From assembly GCA_945861535.1 (NCBI GenBank), contig CAMAUZ010000008.1, positions 1-64,000 of the forward strand: a stretch of 64,000 bases of DNA. The letters run 5' to 3'. Positions 52,368-60,382 of the stretch are shown in pieces; position 1 is the first letter of the stretch; every line of letters begins with the position of its first letter. The notes below the pieces were generated by a model. The model was not told where the DNA came from. It made no database searches and saw nothing but the letters and a program-made list of their open reading frames with translations. A program made the translations under genes and the position numbers. This DNA comes from Akkermansia muciniphila. GTDB taxonomy: Bacteria; Verrucomicrobiota; Verrucomicrobiia; Limisphaerales; BJHT01.

Positions 52368-54701
52368 ATGCACACCCGCCCCATCGCCCTCTCTCTCACC
52401 CTCACCCTCCTCACCCTGCTCTTGCTCCCTTCCGCACCCCTCCGCGCCGCCGTGCTCGTCAACAACCACCAACCCACCGCCATCCTCGCCCTGCCCGCTG
52501 ATCCGGACGCCACGGAGAAGCTCGCCGCGCGCGAACTCACCGACCACCTCGAAAAAATCTCCGGCGCGAAACTCGAGACCACCACCGTCAACGCCCCCGA
52601 CGTCACCACCTTCCTCGCCAAATCCAAAACCGCCGGACGCGTCCCCATTTTCCTCGGCCGCAATGTCCGCGACCGCCTCACCGCGCTGCTCCCGCCCACC
52701 GCCGTGCGCGGCGCGTTCGCCCTCGAAGTCACCGCCGCCGCCGTGCTGATCGCCGGCATCGAGGAAGGCACCCACTACGGCGTCATCGAACTCCTCGAAC
52801 AACTGGGCTGCCGCTGGTTCATGCCCGGCGACCTCGGCACCGTCACCCCGAAACTCGCCACCGTCGATGTCCGCACCCAGCAGACCGCGCAATCGCCCTC
52901 CTTCGCCTCGCGCCACTTCCAGATGCCCCACCGCGAATGGCAATCGCGCCTGCGCTGCGGCGGCGTTTCCTTCCCCGGCGGACACGGCCTCCCCGCGCCC
53001 AAAGTCTCCGTGGACAAAACCACACGCCAGATCGACAACCCCGAACTCGCCGAATTCTACGCCCTCGTCAAAGGCCAGCGCACCATCCGCCAGCACTGCG
53101 TCTCCAATCCCAAGCTCGTCCAATTCGCCATCGACCATGTCCGCCAGCAACGCAAAGCCGGCCGCGGCCCCGTCCTCGGCATGGGCCCCAACGATGGCGC
53201 GGGCTTCTGCGAATGCGCTCCCTGCCGCGCCCTCGACGGCGGCGACTTCGATCCCTTCTCCAACGAACTCTCCGTCACCGACCGCTACATCTGGTTCTTC
53301 AACCAGGTGCTCAAAGGCGTCGAGGCCGAGTACCCCGACACAAAGCTCGCCTTCTACATCTACCACTCCTACATGCGCCCCCCGAAGCGCTGGAAGCCCG
53401 ACCCGCGCATCATGGGCGCGCTCGCCCCCATCGCGCTCGACCGCGTCCACGGCTTCTCCAATCCCATCGCCCCAGAGAAAAGCTACGCCCGCTGGCTTTA
53501 TCAGGAATGGGGCAAGCTCCTCCCCGAACTCTACGACCGCGGCTACTGGAGCAACCTCGCCGACCCCGGCTTCCCCTTCATCATCGTCCACCGGCTCCGC
53601 GACGAAATCCCCGCCTGCCACGCCCTCGGCGTCAAAGGCTGGCGCGTCGAAACCTTCCCCAACTACGCCCCGCAATTCCCCTCCATGTACATCGCCGGCA
53701 AACTCATGTGGAACCACCGCGCCGACGTGGACGCCCTCCTCCAAGACTGCCACGAAAAATTCTTCGGCCCCGCCGCCGCACCCATGGGCGCGTATCTTAC
53801 CCTCATGGACGCCGCCCTGCGCGACGGCGATTTCACCACCGGCTCCGCCTGGGACATGCCCCACTTCTACCCGCCCGCCCTGCGCGCCCAAGCCCGCGCC
53901 CTCATTCAACAAGCCACGCAACTCGCCCCCGCCGGCACCGACTACGCCGCCCGCGTGCGCGTCATCGGCCAAACCCTTGCCATGCTCGACGCCTTCAACA
54001 CCATGCTCGACGCCCGCACCCGCGTGGACTTCCCCGCCGCCAAAACCGAACTCGAAAAACTCGACGCCATCGCCACCGAACTCATGGAAATCAAACCCGT
54101 CGCCATGGTCTCGTCCGGCCGCTTCAGCACTTACCTCAACTACATGAAACGCTTCTACCGCCCCTGCACCGAGCAAGGCTTCAGACGCGTCACCGACGGC
54201 AACCAGCTCGTCGCCACCGCCCCCGACGAATGGCAGTTCCAGATTGACCCCGTGAAAATCGGCGAAGATATCGGCCTCTGGCGCGCCGAGACCACCGGCG
54301 GCAACTGGCAGAAACTAAAAACCTCCAGTTCCTCTTGGAGCAACCAGGGCCTCCGCTACTACAAAGGCCTCGCGTGGTACCGCACCACCGTCGAAATCCC
54401 CGCCAAACACGCCGGCCAGCGCCTCTTTCTCTGGTGCGGCGGCGTGGACGAAGCCGCGAAAATCTGGCTCAACGGCCAGCACCTCGGCAACAGCCCCGGC
54501 GCGGCATTTTATCCCTTCGAGATGGACGCCACCGCCGCCGCCAAGCCCGGCAAGAACATCATTGTCATCTGCGTCTCCAACCAGATCGTCAACGAACTCG
54601 GCACCGGCGGCCTCGTCGCCCCCGTCCTCCTCTACGCCCCCGCCGCCGGCAAAGACGCCAAGCTGGAAAACATCCGCGACCTGAAGCCGACCTTCCCCTG
54701 A
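52368..54701 (+). CDS. Secreted DUF4838 (glycoside-hydrolase-like) protein
   Basis: 777 residues. Signal peptide (LSLTLTLLTLLLLPSAPLRA), an N-terminal beta/alpha domain as in GH67 alpha-glucuronidases (TEKLAARELTDHLEKISGAKLETTT ... IFLGRN ... YGVIELLEQLGCRWFMPGDLGTVTP), then the DUF4838 catalytic-like barrel (KLVQFAIDHVR, GMGPNDGAGFCECAPCRALDGGD, TKLAFYIYHSYMRPPK), and a C-terminal jelly-roll domain similar to the sugar-binding domain of GH2 enzymes (WYRTTVEIP ... RLFLWCGGVDEAAKIWLNGQHLG). The reaction is not established for the family. Its 3' end has a second, truncated copy at 63229. Confidence 0.88.
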   Translation: MHTRPIALSLTLTLLTLLLLPSAPLRAAVLVNNHQPTAILALPADPDATEKLAARELTDHLEKISGAKLETTTVNAPDVTTFLAKSKTAGRVPIFLGRNVRDRLTALLPPTAVRGAFALEVTAAAVLIAGIEEGTHYGVIELLEQLGCRWFMPGDLGTVTPKLATVDVRTQQTAQSPSFASRHFQMPHREWQSRLRCGGVSFPGGHGLPAPKVSVDKTTRQIDNPELAEFYALVKGQRTIRQHCVSNPKLVQFAIDHVRQQRKAGRGPVLGMGPNDGAGFCECAPCRALDGGDFDPFSNELSVTDRYIWFFNQVLKGVEAEYPDTKLAFYIYHSYMRPPKRWKPDPRIMGALAPIALDRVHGFSNPIAPEKSYARWLYQEWGKLLPELYDRGYWSNLADPGFPFIIVHRLRDEIPACHALGVKGWRVETFPNYAPQFPSMYIAGKLMWNHRADVDALLQDCHEKFFGPAAAPMGAYLTLMDAALRDGDFTTGSAWDMPHFYPPALRAQARALIQQATQLAPAGTDYAARVRVIGQTLAMLDAFNTMLDARTRVDFPAAKTELEKLDAIATELMEIKPVAMVSSGRFSTYLNYMKRFYRPCTEQGFRRVTDGNQLVATAPDEWQFQIDPVKIGEDIGLWRAETTGGNWQKLKTSSSSWSNQGLRYYKGLAWYRTTVEIPAKHAGQRLFLWCGGVDEAAKIWLNGQHLGNSPGAAFYPFEMDATAAAKPGKNIIVICVSNQIVNELGTGGLVAPVLLYAPAAGKDAKLENIRDLKPTFP

Positions 54702-54727
54702 GCCGCGAGGGCCTGGGTTTGGAGTTC

Positions 54728-54845
54728 CGCGTTTACGCGGTCCCCTAAGCACACGCCGCATGAGCCGCGTAAACGCGGAAATCCAAACCGGGGTTCCCAA
54801 ACCAGCGCGGAAAACCGCACCCGAGGGCGGGTGCGCTCCCCACCC
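54728..54845. repeat. Palindromic repeats CGCGTTTACGCGG and GCACCCGAGGGCGGGTGC
   Basis: TTCCGCGTTTACGCGGTCC (54727-54745) and its inverse GAGCCGCGTAAACGCGGAA (54762-54780) form a long stem; a CGGAAAACCGCACCCGAGGGCGGGTGCG module follows. The first part is repeated with the gene tail at 63.3 kb. Confidence 0.85.
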
Positions 54846-54910
54846 GACTGCGGAGTGCAGGTTGAGACATTAGCGGTTTCGTGACCCGCGAATCAGCAGT
54901 TGGAACTGAG

Positions 54911-55035
54911 AATCCACGGATAAACACCAACGAACACGGATGGACACCCGCTTTCGCTGCCTCACCGCCTAGGTGAATTCAGGCCTTTTGGAATTCCCGT
55001 TCCTATCCGTGTTAATCCGTGTCCATCCGTGGTTG
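54911..55035. repeat. ACGGATnnnCACGGAT repeats, copies 2 and 3 (inverted pair)
   Basis: CCACGGATAAACACCAACGAACACGGATGGACACC (54911-54945) and CCTATCCGTGTTAATCCGTGTCCATCCGTGG (55003-55033) point towards each other. No gene is seen in 54702-55139. Confidence 0.75.
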
Positions 55036-55139
55036 AAGCTCCCGTGAACAGCCTGTGAACAAACCACCAACAACATTTCCTCGCCAACCATCGGGAGACT
55101 GAGAGTCTCCGCCCGACAATACGAAAACCAAATTGACGA

Positions 55140-55802
55140 ATGGCAACTGAAGAAAGAGTGCTTTGTTTTCAACGGAAACTCCTCGAGGAACTCGGGGTGT
55201 TTCAAGGACTCAGCTTGGAAGTAGAGAGATACCTGCCGGTGGTGACCTCCGCCTCCCAGATTCTCTACTTGAACCGCAGCGACGCCGAACAGGACAAACG
55301 CTACAAACAGCTCATTCCTTACGTCCTGATACTCTGCCACGACAAGATACTGCGGTATCGACGCGGCAAAGGCGGCCAGGAAACGCGGTTGCACGGATTG
55401 TATTCGGTGGGCATCGGCGGGCACATTTCCGAGGAAGATCACGGGCTTTTTTCCAACCACCTTGGCTATCACGAGGGAATGCGGCGCGAACTGCTGGAAG
55501 AGGTTGCCATTGCCGAGGCGAACGAAGCCGCCGTCGCGGTGATCAACGATGACAGCACAGAAGTTGGGTTTGTGCATTTTGGCGTCGTCCATGTCATGTG
55601 CGTGGCCAATGAGGCCGTCGTGGGTCGGCGCAGCGGCATCGTCGCTCCCGAGTTTGTTCCCCTCACTGAAGCGGTGAAAGACCAATCCGGTTACGAATCC
55701 TGGTCCCGCTTCTGTCTCGAACATCTGGAGTTACTCATATCCAAAGCGGCTGAGTTAGGTGTCAAAATTCCCGAGCGGATGTCCGCCGGAGCACTCCGGT
55801 AA
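55140..55802 (+). CDS. Predicted phosphoesterase, MutT/Nudix-like (COG4112-type)
   Basis: 220 residues. A degenerate Nudix box is split by an insert: GLYSVGIGGHISEEDHGLFSNHLGYHEGMRRELLEEVAI. The blocks VLILCHDKILRYRRGKGGQETRLHG and VGFVHFGVVHVMCVANEAVV match the COG4112-type predicted phosphoesterases as I recall them. Its role and substrate are unknown. GC is already lower here than in flanking genes. It is separate from the peptide locus. Confidence 0.7.
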   Translation: MATEERVLCFQRKLLEELGVFQGLSLEVERYLPVVTSASQILYLNRSDAEQDKRYKQLIPYVLILCHDKILRYRRGKGGQETRLHGLYSVGIGGHISEEDHGLFSNHLGYHEGMRRELLEEVAIAEANEAAVAVINDDSTEVGFVHFGVVHVMCVANEAVVGRRSGIVAPEFVPLTEAVKDQSGYESWSRFCLEHLELLISKAAELGVKIPERMSAGALR

Positions 55803-56076
55803 GCGTGAGTGGGAAAACCCCGGCGACCGGCCGCGTGAGGGCACGCGGCTTACAAGATTAGGCCGAACAACCAGCCACCTGTCGGCCCGGAGCCCTCACC
55901 GGGCGAGCTTTCAAACAAGCGCTTAACTAAGGGCTATTCAGGTCTGCCCCCCTTTATGGGTACGACTTGGATTGGCTTTTCGCTGACGCCGTCAAACGGC
56001 AAAGCCTTCTAGCCAGCCGGTCGTGAACCCGCAAACGAAGTGCCGCAAGTCGTGATCGGTAGCGTGGGCGACTCAC

Positions 56077-57204
56077 TCAATAGGAATCTCCTTTGTAGGT
56101 TCGGGAAAACACCTTGCCGCTCAACGGATCGACGAAGTCGTTGCGGTCAACAGTGTATTCCCGACCTCCCTTTGACAAAGTGCGCCCACTCACCTTTCGA
56201 GGTGAGCCATGTCCCGTTGTCAAGATACCGCCGTGACCGCCCGCCAATTCCTCCGCAATCGCCTTGCCAATCGGCAAGCCAGTGAGGTTTTCTACCCAAA
56301 GCCACTGGCCGTTTGGGTTGCACTCAAAGAAGACCGCCTCGCCTGATTTCGTAATCGCGATGTCGAAACACCCGAAGTTCAATCCAAATGCCTCCATGTA
56401 TGCTTGTAGCTTTTCGTGAAGTTCCGGGCACTCGCACGCGACATGGTTGAGGCTCTGAATGTCGAAGCGACAGTCCTCATCGGTAAGTTGGCCGGGGCGT
56501 GGTTCGATGCGGCAGGTAAAGACCCGTTTGCCAACGCAGGTAATCCTCAACTCGTGACGCTTCTCCACAAACTCTTGGAACTGCGTTGGTAGGTGGCGAA
56601 CCTTGTCGCGGAACTCTTCAAGCTCGGCGCGGGTGATTCGGCGGGTGAAAATCCCAAACTGCCTTGTTTGTCCATCAACATCCTGCGTCACGTTCAGCGC
56701 GCCCAAACTCTTTATCGCCAAGTCCCCACCGATTTCATCGGCAAAGCGAAGCGCAGTCTCGGCGTCATTCGTCACCAGAGTTCGAGGTGTCTTGAAGCCG
56801 AGCCGGTTGGCAATTTGCAGTTGAAGCAGTTTGCGATGAGCGATCCGTGTTTCGAATGGGTCGTTGATCCAGCGGACATGGCGCAGCATGGCATAAACCC
56901 CTTGGAAGATTTCGTTGAACTCGGCCTCGACGTATTCGTGTGAACCTTCGTCCAGCGCGAGGTGGGAGAGATTCACCGGATCGGGTTTCCTGAACCAGAC
57001 ACAACTGATTTTTTGCAGGTTAACTGTCCTGCCGCTGTCCCGGAGGTGGATGATTCCAGAGCCGACCGTGGGCGTAATCGTGATGTCAGCATTGGTCGCC
57101 AGATCTTCCGTGTTGAGCCTGGTCCATTGGATGCCGGCGGCATCAAGATGTTGAGACACGGCTTCAACGTGTCCGTCCGTTTTGCTTGTGATGATTAAAA
57201 TCAT
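56077..57204 (-). CDS. ATP-grasp peptide maturase (MvdC/MvdD-like; graspetide synthetase)
   Basis: 375 residues. N-terminal domain MILIITSKTDGHVEAVSQHLDAAGIQWTRLNTEDL is typical of the MvdC/MvdD family that makes ester or amide macrocycles between Ser/Thr/Lys and Asp/Glu side chains of a precursor peptide. The ATP-grasp core shows HRKLLQLQIANRLGFKTPRTLVTND, the ATP-binding LAIKSLG block, and the Mg-binding FFECNPNGQWLWVE (E-x-N-P-x-G). It follows the candidate precursor gene by 84 bases with a strong hairpin between. ATG at 57204. The family assignment is firm at superfamily level; the product class depends on the precursor being real. Confidence 0.85.
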   Translation of the reverse strand: MILIITSKTDGHVEAVSQHLDAAGIQWTRLNTEDLATNADITITPTVGSGIIHLRDSGRTVNLQKISCVWFRKPDPVNLSHLALDEGSHEYVEAEFNEIFQGVYAMLRHVRWINDPFETRIAHRKLLQLQIANRLGFKTPRTLVTNDAETALRFADEIGGDLAIKSLGALNVTQDVDGQTRQFGIFTRRITRAELEEFRDKVRHLPTQFQEFVEKRHELRITCVGKRVFTCRIEPRPGQLTDEDCRFDIQSLNHVACECPELHEKLQAYMEAFGLNFGCFDIAITKSGEAVFFECNPNGQWLWVENLTGLPIGKAIAEELAGGHGGILTTGHGSPRKVSGRTLSKGGREYTVDRNDFVDPLSGKVFSRTYKGDSY

Positions 57205-57228
57205 AAAATTCGTGGCTGGTTGGAATTG

Positions 57229-57260
57229 CCTGCCGCTGCCGGAAATCCGGCAGCGGCAGG
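57229..57260 (-). terminator. Perfect hairpin between precursor and maturase genes (attenuator or processing site)
   Basis: CCTGCCGCTGCCGG and CCGGCAGCGGCAGG form a perfect 14-bp stem with a 4-base loop. No U-tract follows, so it is more likely a partial terminator, RNA stabiliser or processing site that lets the precursor be made in excess over the maturase. Confidence 0.7.
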
Positions 57261-57287
57261 GTTGGTTCTCAGGTGTCCTTCTTCAGA

Positions 57288-57515
57288 CTAGTCGTCTTTT
57301 TTGGTGTCGGACTTTGACGAGAAGAAGCGCGCGACTGATTCGTCTTCACGACTCGTCGAGAAGTCCCTGCCGCTTCGGAACGTGGCCAATTGTGTGGCCG
57401 GGTTGTAGTTGAACGACGCGCCCGTTTCCGCACTGCTTATCGCGAGTGCGAACGGAAGAGCCGCGATCAACGGGATCGCTGCGTCGGTTTTGATGGCGAG
57501 CTTGGTCGCATTCAT
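57288..57515 (-). CDS. Candidate graspetide (omega-ester peptide) precursor
   Basis: 75 residues from the ATG at 57515. The leader has IPLIAALPFALAISS, whose PFALA resembles the PF-x-L-R helix motif of graspetide leaders, then FNYNPATQLATF, which resembles the Y-D/N-P-x-x-Q element of ATP-grasp target peptides as I remember it. The C-terminal core (residues about 48-75) is rich in Ser/Thr/Lys donors and Asp/Glu acceptors: RDFSTSREDES and SSKSDTKKDD. No Cys. It is directly upstream of the ATP-grasp gene on the same strand. It lies inside a longer open frame to 58184 that mostly shadows the divergent gene. Confidence 0.7.
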   Translation of the reverse strand: MNATKLAIKTDAAIPLIAALPFALAISSAETGASFNYNPATQLATFRSGRDFSTSREDESVARFFSSKSDTKKDD

Positions 57516-57628
57516 GGTATTTACTTTTTGTGCTTTACGTTCTGAGCATTGTGCCCAGCTTGGGCGCACACGCGCTTCCAAGTGACACGACGATACGCCC
57601 CGTATGTGCGCTACGGCTACGGGCGACA

Positions 57629-57646
57629 TAGGCAAGTTTAGGCAAG
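57629..57646. promoter_or_regulatory. Direct repeat TAGGCAAG-TT-TAGGCAAG, candidate operator
   Basis: Two identical 8-mers are spaced 10 bases apart (one helical turn) in the divergent region between the precursor gene (minus) and the HTH-like gene (plus). A GCCC-AGCTT-GGGC hairpin (57552-57564) and an imperfect CGCCCCGTA...TACGGGCG palindrome (57595-57624) lie alongside. A binding site for the divergent HTH-like protein is inferred. Confidence 0.45.
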
Positions 57647-57674
57647 CAATTCGCCCACAAATGGGACGGTACCA

Positions 57675-58622
57675 ATGAGCCAGAATGAGCATGACAAAGT
57701 CAGTCTCCCGCCCGGTTGGTGGGGGAGGCTTCTTACTTTCTGTAAGAAAAAATGGGAACACAACCACAAGGCGGGCGATGCTTTCGATATTTACGAATTC
57801 ACGAAAATCAGTCGGAGGACAATTTCCACGGCGCGTAGATCCAATCAATTCACCGAAGCAATATTCACGATTTTGGTTAGTGAGGTTGGATGTGACACGC
57901 CTGACGATCTGCTTCGAATCTTGAGTCCTCCTCAACCCACTTCTGTTTTCTTTCCACCGCCAGCACCGATTGAAGAGAAAATCCCAGCCGACTTCGTTGG
58001 CGAGGCTCTCGCGAGCGTATCCTCTTTGCCGGATTATGTGGCACGTGACATTGCCACGCAAAATGAGCTTTACCGGCTTTGGCAAATTGACTGTGCAGCC
58101 TATGGAGAACGTTCGATAACTTTTGAACAATTCCTTGCTCAATGGCTGGCATTTCCGCATTTCCCAAAAGCCCTGTTTCATCAAAATGAAATTGCAGCTG
58201 CAATTGGAATCTTGCCCACAACGGAAGCGCGGATGAAAGATTTTGCGGAAGGCCGCGTCAGCGAAGCAAGCTTACAAGACGATCCTCTGGGTCAATTCAT
58301 GATTGGAAATGTCAACGCGTGGCTAATTGATGGCATGGTGCGAAATCCAAAGTTCCCAATGGTCGCGACGCGCGAGCTTGTCTGTGCCAGCATTCTCTCA
58401 TGGATTAACGACGGACTAATTAGTTACCCGCTGAATATTTACGCAATCGGACAAAACCGGCGTGGAATGAATTTGATAACTCGTGCCGGGTTCAAGTTGC
58501 TAAAAACAGCAGAATCTTTGCCTGATGGTATGCCATTTTATGTGATGAACGTGGAATCAGAAGCGAAGCTGCTTCGTTTGGTGCTTGAGCGGCTGCGGTA
58601 TTATGCGAGCATTGCGCCATGA
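57675..58622 (+). CDS. Unknown protein: N-terminal HTH-like part, C-terminal GNAT-like part
   Basis: 315 residues, no clear family. Residues about 35-83 (FDIYEFTKISRRTISTARRSNQFTEAIFTILVSEVGCDTPDDLLRIL) look like an XRE-type helix-turn-helix. A Pro-rich linker (PPQPTSVFFPPPAPIEE) follows. The C-terminal about 100 residues end in GMNLITRAGFKLLKTAESLPDGMPFYVMNV, a pattern like the last strands of acetyltransferases (G-x2-L-x2-RAGF). No acetyl-CoA R-x2-G-x-G/A loop is visible, so it could be a degenerate sensor domain. It is transcribed divergently from the peptide precursor and coupled to the next GNAT gene (ATGA). AT-richer than the chromosome, consistent with acquisition. Confidence 0.6.
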   Translation: MSQNEHDKVSLPPGWWGRLLTFCKKKWEHNHKAGDAFDIYEFTKISRRTISTARRSNQFTEAIFTILVSEVGCDTPDDLLRILSPPQPTSVFFPPPAPIEEKIPADFVGEALASVSSLPDYVARDIATQNELYRLWQIDCAAYGERSITFEQFLAQWLAFPHFPKALFHQNEIAAAIGILPTTEARMKDFAEGRVSEASLQDDPLGQFMIGNVNAWLIDGMVRNPKFPMVATRELVCASILSWINDGLISYPLNIYAIGQNRRGMNLITRAGFKLLKTAESLPDGMPFYVMNVESEAKLLRLVLERLRYYASIAP

Positions 58623-59113
58623 ATGTGCATCTCATCCAATCTCGCGACATCATGCTCTTTCTCCCCGTAATCCAAGAGGTTGAATTAGGCGACCGCTTTT
58701 TGCTTTCGATGTTGCATTGGTGTGGCATCGGAAAACGTGCGAGTGAACTCCAGCTTTGGGAAGTATATCTCACCATGGATGATGCAATCCCTGTTGGTGT
58801 GTGTGGGTTGTATCAGAACCCGGGAATGCCGACTCATCTGGCTTGGCTGTCATGGCTCGGAATCCGGGAATCATTTCGTCAGCGCGGTGTCGGTTCTGCC
58901 ATGCTTGCATCGCTTGTAAACCTCGCGCAATCAAAGCATGGATTTTCAGAGCTTTGGGTATACACCGACGCCAAAGATAAAAGCGTCCACCGGTTCTACG
59001 AGCGCGCAGGATTTCAGTTTGTGGGGGACGGCGAAAGCATTGCTCCCGATGTCGTCATGTCTCCAACGGATAAAGTGTTCCGCTTAAGTCTTGATAGTGC
59101 CAGCACCGAATAG
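58619..59113 (+). CDS. GNAT-family N-acetyltransferase
   Basis: 164 residues with the acetyl-CoA binding loop FRQRGVGSAML (R/Q-x2-G-x-G/A) about residues 86-96, preceded by the strand AWLSWLGIRESFRQ and followed by ELWVYTDAKDKSVHRFYERAGFQFVG, all typical of GNAT. Substrate unknown. Its ATG overlaps the previous stop. Next to a graspetide locus it could modify the peptide or provide self-protection, but this is only position-based. Confidence 0.85.
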   Translation: MNVHLIQSRDIMLFLPVIQEVELGDRFLLSMLHWCGIGKRASELQLWEVYLTMDDAIPVGVCGLYQNPGMPTHLAWLSWLGIRESFRQRGVGSAMLASLVNLAQSKHGFSELWVYTDAKDKSVHRFYERAGFQFVGDGESIAPDVVMSPTDKVFRLSLDSASTE

Positions 59114-59261
59114 CGCGCCGTGACCCGCGTGTTGGGGCGACTGGCGCGGGTGCAAAGCGGGGGCGAAGGGGGGCGTGGACTACGGGTCAGACTATCGGGT
59201 CTATAATGGAGTCAGTTCTTGATATTGGAACATGAGACGTTCCGGCCCTGTCCAGTCCTGT

Positions 59262-59422
59262 AGAGAAGTCAGTCCCAAAAGCTGACATCAAGTCTTGCTT
59301 CCCGGCAGTCACCGCTGCTGTCGGGCTTTGATCAGCAGATTGGCCACCTTTGTCTCCATGCCAATGTGCGCTCCCGCGTCACCCACTCGTGCGTCATCGT
59401 CGTCGCCCGGCACGATTTGCCA
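59262..59422. repeat. Diverged long repeat, copy A
   Basis: GTCAGTCCCAAAAGCTGACATCAAGTCTTG...GGCAGTCACCG...GCGTCATCGTCGTCGCCCGGCACG-like sequence; copy B at 61023-61176 has the same order with many substitutions. No gene is seen in 59114-59524. Confidence 0.75.
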
Positions 59423-59524
59423 CGTCCCGAATCGCGGTCGCCGCGCCCGGCTTAATCTTCAAGGACGATCCCCGTTCAGCAGCGCTTTGGTGAGTCGTGA
59501 AGGCTGAAGCTGACGGGTGCTCCA

Positions 59525-59845
59525 TCACACCCAGCCGTGGCTGGCGATAATTTTGCGGATGATTTCACGCTGGCGCGCGAGCGACACCTTGCCTCGCAGG
59601 GCAGTCAGATCGTGGCGGGGAATCGAGTAAATGAGATCACAGCGGCAAAGGGTGCTCCAATCGAGGCCGTCCGCTCCATTGAGCACCACCTCGTGAGCAC
59701 CCGGTGTATGCCCCGCTCGCAGGGTGGTGCAGAGCAGCACCTCCACCGTTTCTTTGCGCTCCGCCCGCAGAGGATGGGAGACGATCACCGCCGGGTGTCC
59801 CCCGATCCCTGGAAAGGTATAGGTCCCAATCTCCCACTGGTTCAT
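59525..59845 (-). CDS. MazF/PemK-like type II toxin
   Basis: 106 residues: NQWEIGTYTFPGIGGHPAVIVSHPL at the N-terminus (the usual G-D/E-I-W-x-F ... G-H/R-P-x-V-I start of MazF/PemK folds), VEVLLCTTLRAG, EVVLNGADGLDWSTLCRCDLIYSIPRHDL, and a C-terminal helix. Members cleave mRNA. The start overlaps the antitoxin stop by 4 bases (ATGA). Confidence 0.8.
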   Translation of the reverse strand: MNQWEIGTYTFPGIGGHPAVIVSHPLRAERKETVEVLLCTTLRAGHTPGAHEVVLNGADGLDWSTLCRCDLIYSIPRHDLTALRGKVSLARQREIIRKIIASHGWV

Positions 59846-60084
59846 ACCTCAGGCCGCGCACGCCCGGCCACCGCCCGCTCCATCCGCTCCCATTTCGGGT
59901 CCGGCGCATAAACCAGCGCGGCCTCGGCGGTGGTCAAGGGCGCTGGGTTCAAGTAGCCCACCGCCTCGTCAGCCTCCAACCGTCGCACCGCCTCCGTGAC
60001 CGCTTCTTCTGGCGAAGCAAACCGCCCAGCACTGACGAGGCGGGAGAGGAAGCTGGTCTGTTCGGCTGGCAAGGAGATCGTCAT
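59842..60084 (-). CDS. Ribbon-helix-helix-like antitoxin
   Basis: 80 residues: MTISLPAEQTSFLSRLVSAGRFASPEEAVTEAVRRLEADE resembles ParD/CopG antitoxins (beta strand then two helices) and the C-terminal tail (APDPKWERMERAVAGRARP) should wrap the toxin. It is located immediately upstream of and coupled to the MazF-like toxin, an uncommon ParD + MazF mix. Confidence 0.8.
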   Translation of the reverse strand: MTISLPAEQTSFLSRLVSAGRFASPEEAVTEAVRRLEADEAVGYLNPAPLTTAEAALVYAPDPKWERMERAVAGRARPEV

Positions 60085-60382
60085 AACTCTAAATCGAATG
60101 ATCGGACGCTGCCATCAGCGAGAGATGTGGTCAAGAATCCCAGCGCAGCCCAAATCAGCGCAGTTCCCCAATCCAACGGGAGCGTGTGGCGGAAGAGCAC
60201 CCGGTCTCAATCCGTCGCCGCCAGTCGGAAGACATCGCGAATCTTGCTGCGGATGGCGCGACGTCTTTCTTGGCTCACGCGCCCGCGCCGGCCGAAAAGC
60301 TTCGCTGACTCGACGAGCTAGATGGTTTTGCAGTCACAAAAGGTTTCTCAATCGAACCCATCCCTGCCGTTAAGAGCGTGTT

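Noticed and set aside
51924-54176. 750-codon open frame on the minus strand opposite the DUF4838 gene
   Set aside because: Gly/Val/Glu-rich shadow; the plus-strand protein has recognisable domains and a signal peptide.
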